Source of the DNA: an uncultured SAR116 cluster alpha proteobacterium | GTDB taxonomy: Bacteria; Pseudomonadota; Alphaproteobacteria; Puniceispirillales; Marisalimonadaceae | Assembly (NCBI GenBank): GCA_902615325.1 | Contig: CACMOJ010000017.1 | Span: forward strand, 1 to 38,927 | Length of the DNA stretch: 38,927 nucleotides | Reading direction: 5' to 3' | Part shown: positions 8,742 through 17,039 of the stretch, in pieces | Position numbering within the stretch: position 1 is the first letter of the stretch | Layout of the letters: the number at the start of each line of letters is the position of its first letter | The notes under the pieces: model-generated | Seen by the model: only the letters and a program-made list of their open reading frames with translations | What the model was told of the DNA's origin: nothing | The model's database searches: none | Translations under genes and position numbers: made by a program

Positions 8742-9548
8742 TTAATTGTGTAAGCTCTTTTCTTCAATGTCTGTTATTAGCATATGCCCTGGGTTGTGTG
8801 TAATACAGAATGGAATCTTTGCTTCTATAATTGCATTTTGAGGTGTTACACCACAAGCCCAAAAAATGTATACTTCATCATTGTTTATTTGTCTTGGACG
8901 GTCACCCCAATCAGGATTTTCAATTTTGTTAATACCAATTTCAATTGGATCGCCTATATGAATCGGCTGTCCATGAGCAAAAGAGAAATCTCCTGAGATC
9001 TTAAAAACTTTTTTTATATCTTTTTTATTAAATATTCTCATTGATACAACCATTTGACTTTTAAAGGGGCCACTTTTTTTGTTTTTGATATTTGTTCTAT
9101 ACATAGGAACTACTTTATTATTTTTAATGTGATCAATCTCAAGACCAGCATTAATAAGAGACTCTTCAAATGAAAAAGAACATCCAATAGCAAAAGCTGT
9201 CAAACTATTACTCCAATATTTTTCAATATTTTTGACTGTAGAAGTTAAATTTCCATTTTTATAAATGTTGTATAGTGGCACATCAAATCTTATGTCAATA
9301 TCATCTCCCAGAGTTTCAAAATATGAACTATTTAATTTTGTCTGACCAACTAAAGGACAAGCTTTATCGTTTAATTTACAAAAATTTCTAAAATCATTCG
9401 CATATTCAATTGGTAAGATAACAATATTAGCTTGAAGTTTATTAGCTGCCAATCCAGAGGTGTGATTATTATAAAGTTCTAACCTAATTTTTTTTCTAAT
9501 CGTTTTGGAACTTAATTTCCTAGCATCTCTAAAATTCACAATTTTCAT
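8742..9548 (-). CDS. DUF1445 / YcsI-type hydro-lyase (D-glutamate cyclase family)
   Basis: This 268-residue protein matches the YcsI/DUF1445 family, annotated as putative hydro-lyases and related to the N-terminal part of mitochondrial D-glutamate cyclase. Visible family blocks are GCSFSFEESL at about residues 122-131, VPMYRTN, HGQPIHIGDP, FWACGVTPQ and THNPGHMLITD. The conserved Cys and His in the last blocks may be catalytic. In many bacteria the gene sits beside 5-oxoprolinase or LamB/YcsF genes, but no such partner is present here. Its ATG overlaps the stop of a 41-codon minus-strand open frame (9545-9670) that may be the tail of a lost upstream gene. Confidence 0.88.
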   Translation of the reverse strand: MKIVNFRDARKLSSKTIRKKIRLELYNNHTSGLAANKLQANIVILPIEYANDFRNFCKLNDKACPLVGQTKLNSSYFETLGDDIDIRFDVPLYNIYKNGNLTSTVKNIEKYWSNSLTAFAIGCSFSFEESLINAGLEIDHIKNNKVVPMYRTNIKNKKSGPFKSQMVVSMRIFNKKDIKKVFKISGDFSFAHGQPIHIGDPIEIGINKIENPDWGDRPRQINNDEVYIFWACGVTPQNAIIEAKIPFCITHNPGHMLITDIEEKSLHN

Positions 9549-9670
9549 AATAATATCTTATTATTTAAATTTTTATTTTTCCATGTTTCTTTTAATTTAG
9601 AAATTGCATCATTAATTTTTCTATCATTATCAATATATACATTTATAGCACATATCTGATAATATATTAA
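9545..9670 (-). pseudogene. Possible C-terminal remnant of a lost gene upstream of DUF1445
   Basis: On the minus strand an open frame of 41 codons, bounded upstream by TAA, ends in a TGA that overlaps the ATG of the DUF1445 gene in an ATGA arrangement. It has no ATG, GTG or TTG start. The translation is hydrophilic and helix-like (for example INDAISKLKETWKNKNLNNK), unlike random AT-rich filler. The overlap type is the one used by coupled genes elsewhere in the window. It may be the surviving tail of a gene formerly cotranscribed with DUF1445, but chance is a real alternative at this length. Confidence 0.2.
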
Positions 9671-9700
9671 TTATTCATAAATCATTAAAAAGGCTATATT

Positions 9701-10261
9701 ATGTTAAGATTATATTTATTTATATTTTTGTTCTTATACAGTAATATTTCTTTTAGTGAAAAATTAAAAGATATTAAATCACATTGTATAAACAATACAT
9801 GTTCAAAAACAATAAAAAAAATAAATGTTGGAAAATTTTATTTTAAAGCAAGAAATTGTGAAACAAAAGATTATAGAAAGTGTCAAATATGGTTTGGTAC
9901 TCCTAAAAACAAGTTAAGAGCTGGATGGGTAAAATATTATAGAATAATTAATGGACCTTTGCCTTTAAATTTAAAATGTATAATGGGTCAGCCTATTTGG
10001 TATCAAGATTTGCCTTTTCCAGATAATTTCACAAAAAACTATAAGGGAATAAAAACGTTGAAGGAGTTAAACTTTCAAAATAAAGAAAAAGTTTATTTTA
10101 ATAGACCAGCAAACGAAACTTTTAAATTCTTTTCTTCAAGAGATAAATCTTTTGGAATAATTTTTAGGAGGAGTGATATAATGGGAACAAAGAAAAATAA
10201 TATTTACATTTTTGAAATAGAAACTGAAAAAATGAAAAAAATTGAAAGTGAATGTAGCTAA
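9701..10261 (+). CDS. Hypothetical secreted cysteine-containing protein
   Basis: I do not recognise this 186-residue protein. It begins with a clear Sec signal peptide of about 19 residues (short basic start, hydrophobic FIFLFLY core, cleavage near SFS). The mature part has six cysteines, four of them in the first 60 residues in CINNTC and NCETKDYRKC, so disulfide bonds in the periplasm are likely. It is rich in Lys and aromatic residues. No enzymatic motif or lipobox is visible. It stands alone and is followed 65 bases later by a strong hairpin terminator. Confidence 0.72.
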   Translation: MLRLYLFIFLFLYSNISFSEKLKDIKSHCINNTCSKTIKKINVGKFYFKARNCETKDYRKCQIWFGTPKNKLRAGWVKYYRIINGPLPLNLKCIMGQPIWYQDLPFPDNFTKNYKGIKTLKELNFQNKEKVYFNRPANETFKFFSSRDKSFGIIFRRSDIMGTKKNNIYIFEIETEKMKKIESECS

Positions 10262-10326
10262 AATAGGTAACATTATATTTTCATATCAAAATCATCTTAA
10301 TACAGCAATAATACATAACCCTATAC

Positions 10327-10351
10327 ACCCCCATGGCTCATGTGTGGGGGT
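10327..10351 (+). terminator. Intrinsic terminator after the secreted protein gene
   Basis: The stem ACCCCCA (10327-10333) pairs with TGGGGGT (10345-10351) across an 11-base loop. It is followed on the plus strand by the T-rich stretch TTAATTATTTTT. Ten G-C pairs' worth of C and G runs in such an AT-rich genome stand out. The direction and position fit the end of the transcript of the gene at 9701-10261. From here to the tRNA at 10487 I see no further gene. Confidence 0.75.
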
Positions 10352-10486
10352 TAATTATTTTTATAAAGGAATTTTTATGTTCCATATATCTGTACTAGTA
10401 ACGCTTATTTTATGGTAGACAAAAGGAGCACATTGACAGATGTTTCAATTTACTTATATCAATGAAAATGCTAAACATTATTAGTT

Positions 10487-10561
10487 TGGAGCGGGCGAAG
10501 GGATTTGAACCCTCGACCCCAACCTTGGCAAGGTTGTGCTCTACCCCTGAGCTACGCCCGC
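10487..10561 (-). tRNA. tRNA-Gly (anticodon GCC), CCA encoded
   Basis: The minus strand folds as a full tRNA of 75 bases. The acceptor stem GCGGGCG pairs with CGCCCGC, with discriminator T and an encoded CCA at the 3' end (10487-10489). The D-arm contains TAGCTCAGGGGTAGAGCA, the anticodon arm CAACCTTGCCAAGGTTG reads GCC, and the T-loop is GTTCAAAT. GCC decodes glycine codons GGC and GGU. A good sigma70-type promoter lies just upstream (10571-10599). Confidence 0.97.
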
Positions 10562-10570
10562 TTAGGTACC

Positions 10571-10599
10571 CTTATAATTATTAAAATAAAACTAAGCAA
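10571..10599 (-). promoter_or_regulatory. Sigma70-type promoter of tRNA-Gly
   Basis: On the minus strand a -35 box TTGCTT (10594-10599) and a -10 box TATAAG (10571-10576) are separated by exactly 17 bases. Nine bases then lead to the first base of the tRNA. The position lies between the stop of the upstream aminotransferase gene and the tRNA, so the tRNA need not depend on read-through. Confidence 0.6.
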
Positions 10600-10607
10600 G
10601 TAATTAT

Positions 10608-11750
10608 TCATACTAAGTTTCTGATAATATCGTCTGCCGTACTTGATATATAGTCAATATCTTTTGATGATAAATATGGGTGCATAGGTAAGGAAATTAC
10701 GCATTTTGATAATTTTATTGTATTTTTTAAATTATCGGGTGAAATAGGAAAATTTTTATATGGAGTTTGACAATGTATAGGTATCGGATAATAAATTGCA
10801 GTAGGTATTTTTTTCTGTTTCATTAAACTTTGAAATTTTACTCTATTACAATCCAATGGAAGTTGTATTGTGAATTGTGCCCAACTACTAGTTGTATTTT
10901 TAATAAGTTTAGGTAATTTTATATTTGTGTTAAGTGTTAAAAATCTTTTGATATATTGATCTGCTACTTTTTTTCTTTTAAATAATTCAGACTTAAAAAT
11001 TGTTAATTTTTCTAATAAAATTGCAGCTTGAATTGTATCTATTCTTCCATTCATTCCAATTCTGTCATACTCATATTTATTTTCACCCATTCCGTGTAAA
11101 TGAGCAGAATATGCAATTCTATAATAGTTTTCTTCGTTAGTAAACAAAGCTCCACCATCACCATAACATCCCAAGGGTTTTGCTGGGAAAAAAGAAGTTG
11201 CTGAAATTTGACATAAGTTTCCAGACACTTTACCTTTATATTCTGCTCCGAATGATTGAGCAGCATCATCAAAAATCCACAAATTGTTATGATCTGCTAT
11301 CTCTTTTATTTTGTCCATATCACTTGGTTGACCAAATAATCCAACCGTAATAATCCCTTTTAAATCAATGCCTATTTTTTTTGCTTCATTTATAGAATTA
11401 ATAATACTTTTTTCACAAATATTATAAGTTTCTAATTTAACATCTGAAAAAAAAGGAATTCCACCTAACATACAAACAGCTTCTGCTGTAGAAGCAAATG
11501 TAAAAGAGGGAACGATTACTCCTTGATTAGGTTTTAATCCTAATGAAATAAGTCCCAAAACGAGAGCATCTGTTCCGCTAGAACAACACAAAACAAATTT
11601 AGATCCGGAGATTAAAGATAAATTTTTTTCAAGTTCACTAATCTCAGAACCTTGAATGTATTGCCCATGATCAAGTACTTTAGCAATCCTTTTATCAACA
11701 TTTTTTCTTATTAATTTCTGTTGTTTTTTTAAATCAATAAAATCCATCAT
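10608..11750 (-). CDS. DegT/DnrJ/EryC1 sugar aminotransferase, WbpE/WlbC-like
   Basis: This 380-residue PLP enzyme belongs to the DegT/DnrJ/EryC1/StrS family of nucleotide-sugar aminotransferases. The PLP lysine is Lys191 in SFFPAKPLGCYGDGGA, the exact style of block seen in WbpE/WlbC, which aminate the 3-oxo position of a UDP-GlcNAc-uronate. The PLP-contacting DDAAQSFGAEYKGK (residues 161-174) and the substrate-side NGRIDTIQAAILLEKL are also present. The upstream gene, one base away, is a WbpB/WlbA-like dehydrogenase that would supply the 3-keto substrate, so the two form an operon. The N-acetyltransferase that normally follows (WbpD) is not in this window. Exact sugar specificity is an inference. 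Confidence 0.88.
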   Translation of the reverse strand: MMDFIDLKKQQKLIRKNVDKRIAKVLDHGQYIQGSEISELEKNLSLISGSKFVLCCSSGTDALVLGLISLGLKPNQGVIVPSFTFASTAEAVCMLGGIPFFSDVKLETYNICEKSIINSINEAKKIGIDLKGIITVGLFGQPSDMDKIKEIADHNNLWIFDDAAQSFGAEYKGKVSGNLCQISATSFFPAKPLGCYGDGGALFTNEENYYRIAYSAHLHGMGENKYEYDRIGMNGRIDTIQAAILLEKLTIFKSELFKRKKVADQYIKRFLTLNTNIKLPKLIKNTTSSWAQFTIQLPLDCNRVKFQSLMKQKKIPTAIYYPIPIHCQTPYKNFPISPDNLKNTIKLSKCVISLPMHPYLSSKDIDYISSTADDIIRNLV

Positions 11751-11751
11751 A

Positions 11752-12714
11752 TTAAAAATACTTCTCTTTTAATTTTTTTTCTATCATATCTAAAACAATT
11801 TGGACATCTAAAGCTTCTTGTATATCAGTAATGGGGACTTCATTGTAATAGGTACATTTTAAAAAAGCTTCAATTTCTTGTTTGAGTGGTTCATGCTTTT
11901 TTACAGGAATAGCAACTTCTGGTAGATAAGTAATTTTGTTGCCTTCGTCAATTAAACTTGGGTTATATATTAATTTTTCGGGCCAATCCTTAACATCATC
12001 AAAAATTAAACTTCCATTTGATCCTAACACACTAAACCTGTGTTCTTTATAAGGACTAACCCAGTTCGAATTAATTATTGCTATAATGTCTTTATCAAAA
12101 TAAAGTACAATATTTACACAATCAGCTATTTTTTTGGAGTATTTAAAAACAGCGTTTGTTTCAACCTTTTTTGGCAATTTTTTTGTAATTGATAAGATCA
12201 TAGATATATCATGCGAAGTTAAATCATACAAAACAGACTCTTTATCTCTGATTGCTCCAAAGTTTAATCTATTAGCTTTAATTATTTGTAGCTCACCTAT
12301 TCTACCTGATTGAATATTATTTTTTAATTCAACAAATGCGTTATGATATTGTAAAAGATGTCCAACAAAAACGAATTTATTTACTTGGTTAGCAATTTTT
12401 TTTATTTCATAAGAATCATCTAAAGAAAGGGTGAGTGGTTTTTCTACAAAAACATTTTTATTGTTTAAAAGCGATCTAGCAATATAGTCTTTATGTGTTG
12501 ATGCTGGAGATGCAATGAAAATACTATCAATATCTGCTGATAAAATCAGCTCATTAGGATTTTTAGCAACTTTTGTTCTATTAGTTACATTTTTTAACAG
12601 ATTTTCAAAATTATTGTCATAAACTTTTTCAATGACATTAAATTTTTCTAAATTACGGTAAATATTTTTACCCCATTGTCCCAGTCCTATCAGACCAACT
12701 TTAGAATTGTACAT
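11752..12714 (-). CDS. Gfo/Idh/MocA oxidoreductase, WbpB/WlbA-like
   Basis: This NAD(P)-dependent sugar oxidoreductase has 320 residues. The N-terminal Rossmann motif GLIGLGQWGKN is near residues 7-17, and the family EKP motif appears in NVFVEKPLTLS at about 90-100. The stretches VGHLLQYHNAF and ANRLNFGAIRDKESVLYDLT followed by HDISMIL are close to WlbA/WbpB, which oxidise the 3-hydroxyl of UDP-GlcNAc-uronate. The gene starts a two-gene operon with the WbpE-like aminotransferase (1-base gap). It is divergent from the thioredoxin-TPR gene across about 140 bases. Function in making an amino-uronic sugar for surface glycan is likely but not proven. Confidence 0.87.
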   Translation of the reverse strand: MYNSKVGLIGLGQWGKNIYRNLEKFNVIEKVYDNNFENLLKNVTNRTKVAKNPNELILSADIDSIFIASPASTHKDYIARSLLNNKNVFVEKPLTLSLDDSYEIKKIANQVNKFVFVGHLLQYHNAFVELKNNIQSGRIGELQIIKANRLNFGAIRDKESVLYDLTSHDISMILSITKKLPKKVETNAVFKYSKKIADCVNIVLYFDKDIIAIINSNWVSPYKEHRFSVLGSNGSLIFDDVKDWPEKLIYNPSLIDEGNKITYLPEVAIPVKKHEPLKQEIEAFLKCTYYNEVPITDIQEALDVQIVLDMIEKKLKEKYF

Positions 12715-12785
12715 AAGTATAAATAAACCTCATAATTCAAAAGCGTCAATAGTAGTCTTTTGTAACAATAAATGAATATAAACTC

Positions 12786-12815
12786 TTGATTAATTTTTAT
12801 GACTAAGCATATGAT
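12786..12815 (+). promoter_or_regulatory. Candidate sigma70 promoter of the thioredoxin-TPR gene
   Basis: TTGATT (12786-12791) and TATGAT (12810-12815) are spaced by 18 bases and lie about 40 bases before the ATG at 12855. The intergenic region is shared with the divergent sugar oxidoreductase gene. The match is good, but AT-rich sequence produces such boxes by chance. Confidence 0.35.
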
Positions 12816-12854
12816 CATTTATATAGTAACATTGTAGTATCAAAAATAATTAAT

Positions 12855-13733
12855 ATGTCAGATCTTATAACCGAAGTAACTAGCAAAGATTTTGTCGAAA
12901 AAGTAATTAAGGGCTCAGAGAAATTTCCAATTATCGTAGATTTCTGGGCTCCGTGGTGTTCACCTTGCAAGCAATTAACTCCAATAATAGAAAAAGCAGT
13001 TAACGCCTTTCCGGATAAACTAAAATTGGCCAAAGTTAATATAGATGAGAATCAATCAATTGCCGCCCAAATGCAAATACAATCAATCCCTGTAATATAT
13101 GCTTTTTTTAATGGTCAAGTAGTAGATGGATTTCAAGGAAATATTCCTGAGAGTGAGGTTAAAGAGTTTGTTAGAAAAATAGCTGAGCTTTCTGGTCCTA
13201 ATTCTGATATAAAAGAAAGTTTAGAAAAGTTAGAGATTTTAATTAAAGACGCGAATTGGGTTGAATCATTAGAGGAAGCGAATTTGATTTTAGATGTTGA
13301 ACCAAATAATATAAACGGATGTTATGGTAAAATTCTCTCTTTGATTGGTCTTAATAAATTTGGCGAAGCAAAAGAGTTAATGTCTATATTACCAGAAGAA
13401 ATTTTAAGTAATAAAAAAATAAATGAACTTTCTTTAAAGATAGAGATTACAGAAAAATCAGTTGAAGCAAGCAAAGATTTAGATAAATTAAAAAAATCTC
13501 TCGAAGATAATCCGAATAATATACAAGCGTATATAGATCTATCTAATGCATTTTTTGGCACAGGTAGGATTTCTGATTGTTATTCTACCTTAATTAAGGC
13601 AATTAAAATTGATCCAGAATGGAATAATCAAGAAGCAAGAAAAAAATTATTATCTTTTATAAGTAGTAATGGTCTTAGTTCTGAAGAAGCTAGGCTTGCT
13701 AGGAGACAATTATCATCAATTTTGTTTAATTGA
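12855..13733 (+). CDS. Thioredoxin-TPR fusion protein, CnoX/YbbN-like
   Basis: Residues 1-110 form a thioredoxin domain with the active site WCSPCK (Cys35 and Cys38) and the cis-proline in QSIPVIYAFF. The remaining 180 residues are helical TPR-like repeats, as in CnoX/YbbN, a thioredoxin-like co-chaperone that passes oxidised proteins to GroEL or DnaK. Unlike E. coli CnoX, which lacks a CxxC pair, this protein keeps both cysteines, so it can be redox active. At 292 residues it has the normal length. It begins a run of three close genes, with the LON-domain protein 9 bases behind and a Trm112-like protein after that. Cytoplasmic; regulation unknown. Confidence 0.9.
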   Translation: MSDLITEVTSKDFVEKVIKGSEKFPIIVDFWAPWCSPCKQLTPIIEKAVNAFPDKLKLAKVNIDENQSIAAQMQIQSIPVIYAFFNGQVVDGFQGNIPESEVKEFVRKIAELSGPNSDIKESLEKLEILIKDANWVESLEEANLILDVEPNNINGCYGKILSLIGLNKFGEAKELMSILPEEILSNKKINELSLKIEITEKSVEASKDLDKLKKSLEDNPNNIQAYIDLSNAFFGTGRISDCYSTLIKAIKIDPEWNNQEARKKLLSFISSNGLSSEEARLARRQLSSILFN

Positions 13734-13742
13734 AATCATAAT

Positions 13743-14393
13743 ATGAAAAACATTAATTTTGAAATCCCAATTTTTCCACTTGATGGTGTAATTCTTTTAC
13801 CTGGATCATTACTTCCATTAAATGTTTTTGAGAAAAGGTATTTGAATATGGTTGAGGATAGTTTGAAAACGGATTCAAGATTTATTGGAATAGTTCAACC
13901 TCTAATGAAAAAACAAGATAAAGCTTCATCTTTTAAGAACATTGTTGGTTGCTTTGGAAAAATTATAAAATTTCAAGAAACAGAGCAAAATACTTATTTA
14001 ATTTCAATTAAGGGTCTTTCAAGATTCAAAATTATTGATAGTAATTTAGTTAAGAGAGGCTATATAAATTCGATAGTATCTACAAGTAATTTTCAAAATG
14101 ATGCGGACATTATAGGTAATAATAAAAATTTTAAGTTTGCTGATGATAAACGTCTCAAAGCGAATTTAAAATCTTATTTACAGGCTAAAAAATTAGATTC
14201 TGATTGGACTTATATTAATTCTTGTTCAAATGTTAATTTAATTAATCAATTGTCTATGATATGTCCATTTTCAGCTCACGAAAAGCAAATGTTACTTGAG
14301 TCAAGTTCAATTGATGAAAGATACATTTTATTAGTCTCTATCCTACAAAATACGGTAAATCCTAATGAAGAAAAAAACCAATTCAAACACTAG
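13743..14393 (+). CDS. LON N-terminal substrate-binding domain protein
   Basis: This 216-residue protein is a stand-alone LON substrate-binding (PUA-like) domain without the ATPase and protease parts of Lon. The family signature is visible as IPIFPLDGVILLPGSLLPLNVFEKRY at the start (residues about 9-34), then the GCFGKI and FKIID strands, and a helical C-terminal part. Such proteins are common in Alphaproteobacteria next to the thioredoxin-TPR and Trm112-like genes, as here. They are thought to bind proteins, but the partner is unknown. It starts 9 bases after the thioredoxin gene and overlaps the next gene by 29 bases. Confidence 0.88.
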   Translation: MKNINFEIPIFPLDGVILLPGSLLPLNVFEKRYLNMVEDSLKTDSRFIGIVQPLMKKQDKASSFKNIVGCFGKIIKFQETEQNTYLISIKGLSRFKIIDSNLVKRGYINSIVSTSNFQNDADIIGNNKNFKFADDKRLKANLKSYLQAKKLDSDWTYINSCSNVNLINQLSMICPFSAHEKQMLLESSSIDERYILLVSILQNTVNPNEEKNQFKH

Positions 14394-14568
14394 TTTTAAA
14401 CAAAATATAAATAAATTACTCGAAATTCTAGTTTGCCCTAAAACTGGTTGCGAATTAATTTACGATAAGAAAAAAAATGAATTAATAAGTATGAAAGGAA
14501 ATTTAGCTTATCCAATCAAAAATAACATTCCGATTCTTCTAGAAAATGAAGCTAGAAAAATCAAATAG
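14365..14568 (+). CDS. Trm112-family small zinc-ribbon-like protein (YcaR type)
   Basis: This 67-residue protein has the Trm112/YcaR core LLEILVCPKTGCEL (residues 18-31) and ends with AYPIKNNIPILL. Eukaryotic Trm112 activates methyltransferases; the bacterial role is not well defined. Only two cysteines (24 and 29) are present, as in many bacterial members, so full zinc binding is unlikely. The ATG at 14365 lies inside the end of the LON gene, a 29-base overlap that suggests coupling. No in-frame ATG lies between it and the conserved core. It is convergent with the ubiH-type gene. Confidence 0.85.
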   Translation: MKKKTNSNTSFKQNINKLLEILVCPKTGCELIYDKKKNELISMKGNLAYPIKNNIPILLENEARKIK

Positions 14569-14592
14569 AAAATTCAATTTATATGATTAAAA

Positions 14593-15765
14593 TTAATATC
14601 CTCTTGCTAGAAATTTAAATATTTGTTTAGAAGATGTTTTTTCTATATTTTTAAAAGCTAAGTTAATAATTGTATTCATAAAATTGTTTCGTTTCTTAAA
14701 AATGTAAAATAAAATTGTGGTCACTAAAGTAATGAAGTTTTTTCTTGATTTTGTTGATTTCTCATATTCAGTTAAGATTGAAATTTCTCCAAAATCTTTA
14801 CCAATATTTTTTGCTTCATGTAAACAGTTCATTACATTAAAACAATCTTCAATAGATAAATTAAAACCTTGCCCAGCAAGAGGATGTATACTATGAGCCG
14901 CGTCACCAATCAATGCTAATCTTTTTGTGAATGGTTTTTTTACATATTTAATATTTATAGGATATGTTTGCAACTTGTTATTTTTTGACGAGGGATAATC
15001 AAAATAAATGCCATTTTTATAAAAAAATGTATTAAGTCTTTCAAGAATTTCATCATAATATTTAAAATTATTTTTTTCATTTAGTATTCGGTTATCTAGG
15101 CTCCATACAAAGTTAGTAACATTTTTAGAAAAAGGTAAAAGGCCAATGAAACTATCTTTTAAAAAAATTTGTTTTGCTGTATTAAAATGAAAGTTTTTGG
15201 TATTCAAAAAACCACTAATAATTGTATGATCAAGATCATAATTAATAAACTTTATATTGGATAATTGTCTCAAAGCAGATGAATTTCCATCAGCTGAAAG
15301 CACTAATGACGAGTTAACTTTATTTCCATTTTCTAATATTAGATATCTATGAAATTCATTATAATCTGTATCAACAACTTTTGATTTGTAAACGGTTAAA
15401 TCATTATCAAAAATTCTAAGATTGTTTCTAAAAATATCATTTCGAACAATTACACCATGACCAAATTTATCTTCTAAAGTGATAGGTGTTACTTCATCTA
15501 AATTGTGAATTTCAATTTTATTAATATTTATAAATTTTTGATTTGATAAATTAATACCATAATTATTTTCAAGTTTTAAAAAATTTTTGTAATTTATAAA
15601 ACTTACCCTTTTATCTGTACTTATTTTCCTGTCAGTATTTATCCAACACAATTTATTTTTTTCAACAATACCACTGTTGATTAAGATTGAAACCATTAAT
15701 GTACCTGTAAGCCCACCTCCCACAACAGTAATATCAAATTTTTTATCTTTTTTAATTTTTCTCAT
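14593..15765 (-). CDS. UbiH/COQ6-type FAD-dependent ubiquinone biosynthesis hydroxylase
   Basis: This is a flavin monooxygenase of 390 residues. The N-terminal dinucleotide-binding motif ITVVGGGLTG is at about residues 12-21. The second FAD motif, GDAAHSIHPLAGQGFNL, begins at 287, with ED following as in the UbiH/UbiF/UbiI/COQ6 family. These enzymes hydroxylate the quinone ring during ubiquinone synthesis at the inner membrane. Which ring position is used cannot be decided, as alphaproteobacterial members differ in regioselectivity. It faces the Trm112-like gene tail to tail and is divergent from dapC across 65 bases. Confidence 0.87.
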   Translation of the reverse strand: MRKIKKDKKFDITVVGGGLTGTLMVSILINSGIVEKNKLCWINTDRKISTDKRVSFINYKNFLKLENNYGINLSNQKFININKIEIHNLDEVTPITLEDKFGHGVIVRNDIFRNNLRIFDNDLTVYKSKVVDTDYNEFHRYLILENGNKVNSSLVLSADGNSSALRQLSNIKFINYDLDHTIISGFLNTKNFHFNTAKQIFLKDSFIGLLPFSKNVTNFVWSLDNRILNEKNNFKYYDEILERLNTFFYKNGIYFDYPSSKNNKLQTYPINIKYVKKPFTKRLALIGDAAHSIHPLAGQGFNLSIEDCFNVMNCLHEAKNIGKDFGEISILTEYEKSTKSRKNFITLVTTILFYIFKKRNNFMNTIINLAFKNIEKTSSKQIFKFLARGY

Positions 15766-15830
15766 ATTTAAAATTAAATTATTTTTATTTAATTTTCAAA
15801 CATAGTGTGGTTTATATATGTTAAATAATT

Positions 15831-17039
15831 ATGGTTAATAAAGATTTTGATGTTTTGAAAAATTGGATGTTTGGAAGTCTAAGCTCATTATTAGATAAAA
15901 TACCTCCTAACCCAAATTTAAATGTTTTAAAAATGTCTATTGGTGAACCTCAATTGGGGCCTCCTGATTTTATTAGAAATAAATTTGATGATTTGTTTTA
16001 TGATTGGGGAAGATACCCACCTTCAAATCCCATCCCAATACTTAGTGATGCAATAAGGAGTTACTTAAGTAAAAGGTTTCCTGGGTCAGAAAAAATAATA
16101 AATTTTGAAAAAAATATGGTTCCTGTTCCAGGTACTAGAGAAGCTTTACATTTAGTTGGGCTTATTTCTAAAAATAAATCAAAAAAAAATCCCCTAGCAA
16201 TATTAACAAACCCTTTCTACCATGCTTGGAAAGCTGGGGCTATTCAAAGTGATTCAAAAATCTTATGGCTTAATGCAAAACAAGAGAATGATTATAACCC
16301 AAATCTTGAAACTTTGACACCAGAAATACTAAAATCAACCACAATAATGTATTTATGTTTTCCTTCTAATCCTCATGGTGCTCTTGCAGATATAGAATAC
16401 CTTATAAAAGTTGCCAAACTTGCAAAAAAATATGATTTTATACTTGCTGTTGATGAATGTTATATTGATATTTATAGAACATATTTACCTAAACCAATCG
16501 GGTTTTTAGATGCTTTAGTTAAAATGCAGTCTAATTTAAATAACATCATAATTTTTAACTCACTTTCAAAAAGAAGTAATGTACCCGGTCTGAGAGCGGG
16601 ATTTATTTTAGGAGATGAAAATATTATTTCTGTTTATAAATTACTGGTATCAAATGGTGCTTCTCCTGTTCCTATCCCTATTCAAAATATAGCAGCTTCA
16701 TTATATGAAGATGAAAAACACAATTTCGAAACATGTTTGCATTATGATAAAAATTTTAAAATGGCTCAAGAAATATTAAAGGAGACTTACCCGAACTTAG
16801 AAATACCTAAGGCTGGATTCTATTTATGGCTTCCTGTTAAAGATGATTTAAAGGTAGCAGTAGATCTTTGGAAAAATTTTTCTGTAAGAGTTATGCCAGG
16901 AACATTTATGGCTGAAAATGTCTTAGGCGAAAATCCTTGTAAAGGATTTTTAAGAATCGCATTAGTACATAAAAAATCTACTGTAATAGAGGCTTTACAA
17001 AGAATGTCAGATTATTTTAAAAAAAATAATTATGCATGA
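15831..17039 (+). CDS. dapC: N-succinyldiaminopimelate aminotransferase (DapC-type)
   Basis: This class I/II PLP aminotransferase of 402 residues converts N-succinyl-2-amino-6-ketopimelate to N-succinyl-LL-diaminopimelate for lysine and peptidoglycan. The PLP lysine is Lys247 in FNSLSKRSNVPGLRAGF. The IGEPQLGPPDFI block near residue 40 and CFPSNPHGA at the PLP ring site are family-typical. The C-terminal motif GFLRIALVH carries the carboxylate-binding arginine. dapF in the same window acts two steps later in the pathway. The gene overlaps ftsK by 8 bases (17032-17039), so both are probably in one operon. Other substrates are possible within this aminotransferase group. Confidence 0.85.
   Translation: MVNKDFDVLKNWMFGSLSSLLDKIPPNPNLNVLKMSIGEPQLGPPDFIRNKFDDLFYDWGRYPPSNPIPILSDAIRSYLSKRFPGSEKIINFEKNMVPVPGTREALHLVGLISKNKSKKNPLAILTNPFYHAWKAGAIQSDSKILWLNAKQENDYNPNLETLTPEILKSTTIMYLCFPSNPHGALADIEYLIKVAKLAKKYDFILAVDECYIDIYRTYLPKPIGFLDALVKMQSNLNNIIIFNSLSKRSNVPGLRAGFILGDENIISVYKLLVSNGASPVPIPIQNIAASLYEDEKHNFETCLHYDKNFKMAQEILKETYPNLEIPKAGFYLWLPVKDDLKVAVDLWKNFSVRVMPGTFMAENVLGENPCKGFLRIALVHKKSTVIEALQRMSDYFKKNNYA

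Noticed and set aside
10377-10418. 13-codon ORF (MFHISVLVTLILW) with an AAAGGA site upstream, followed by other very short frames with an AGGAG site
   Set aside because: Too short and unsupported. It sits after the terminator and before the tRNA with no homology I can name; chance starts are frequent in AT-rich DNA.
10487-10561. tRNA-Gly as an integration site for an island
   Set aside because: I found no integrase gene and no repeat of the tRNA 3' end elsewhere in the window.
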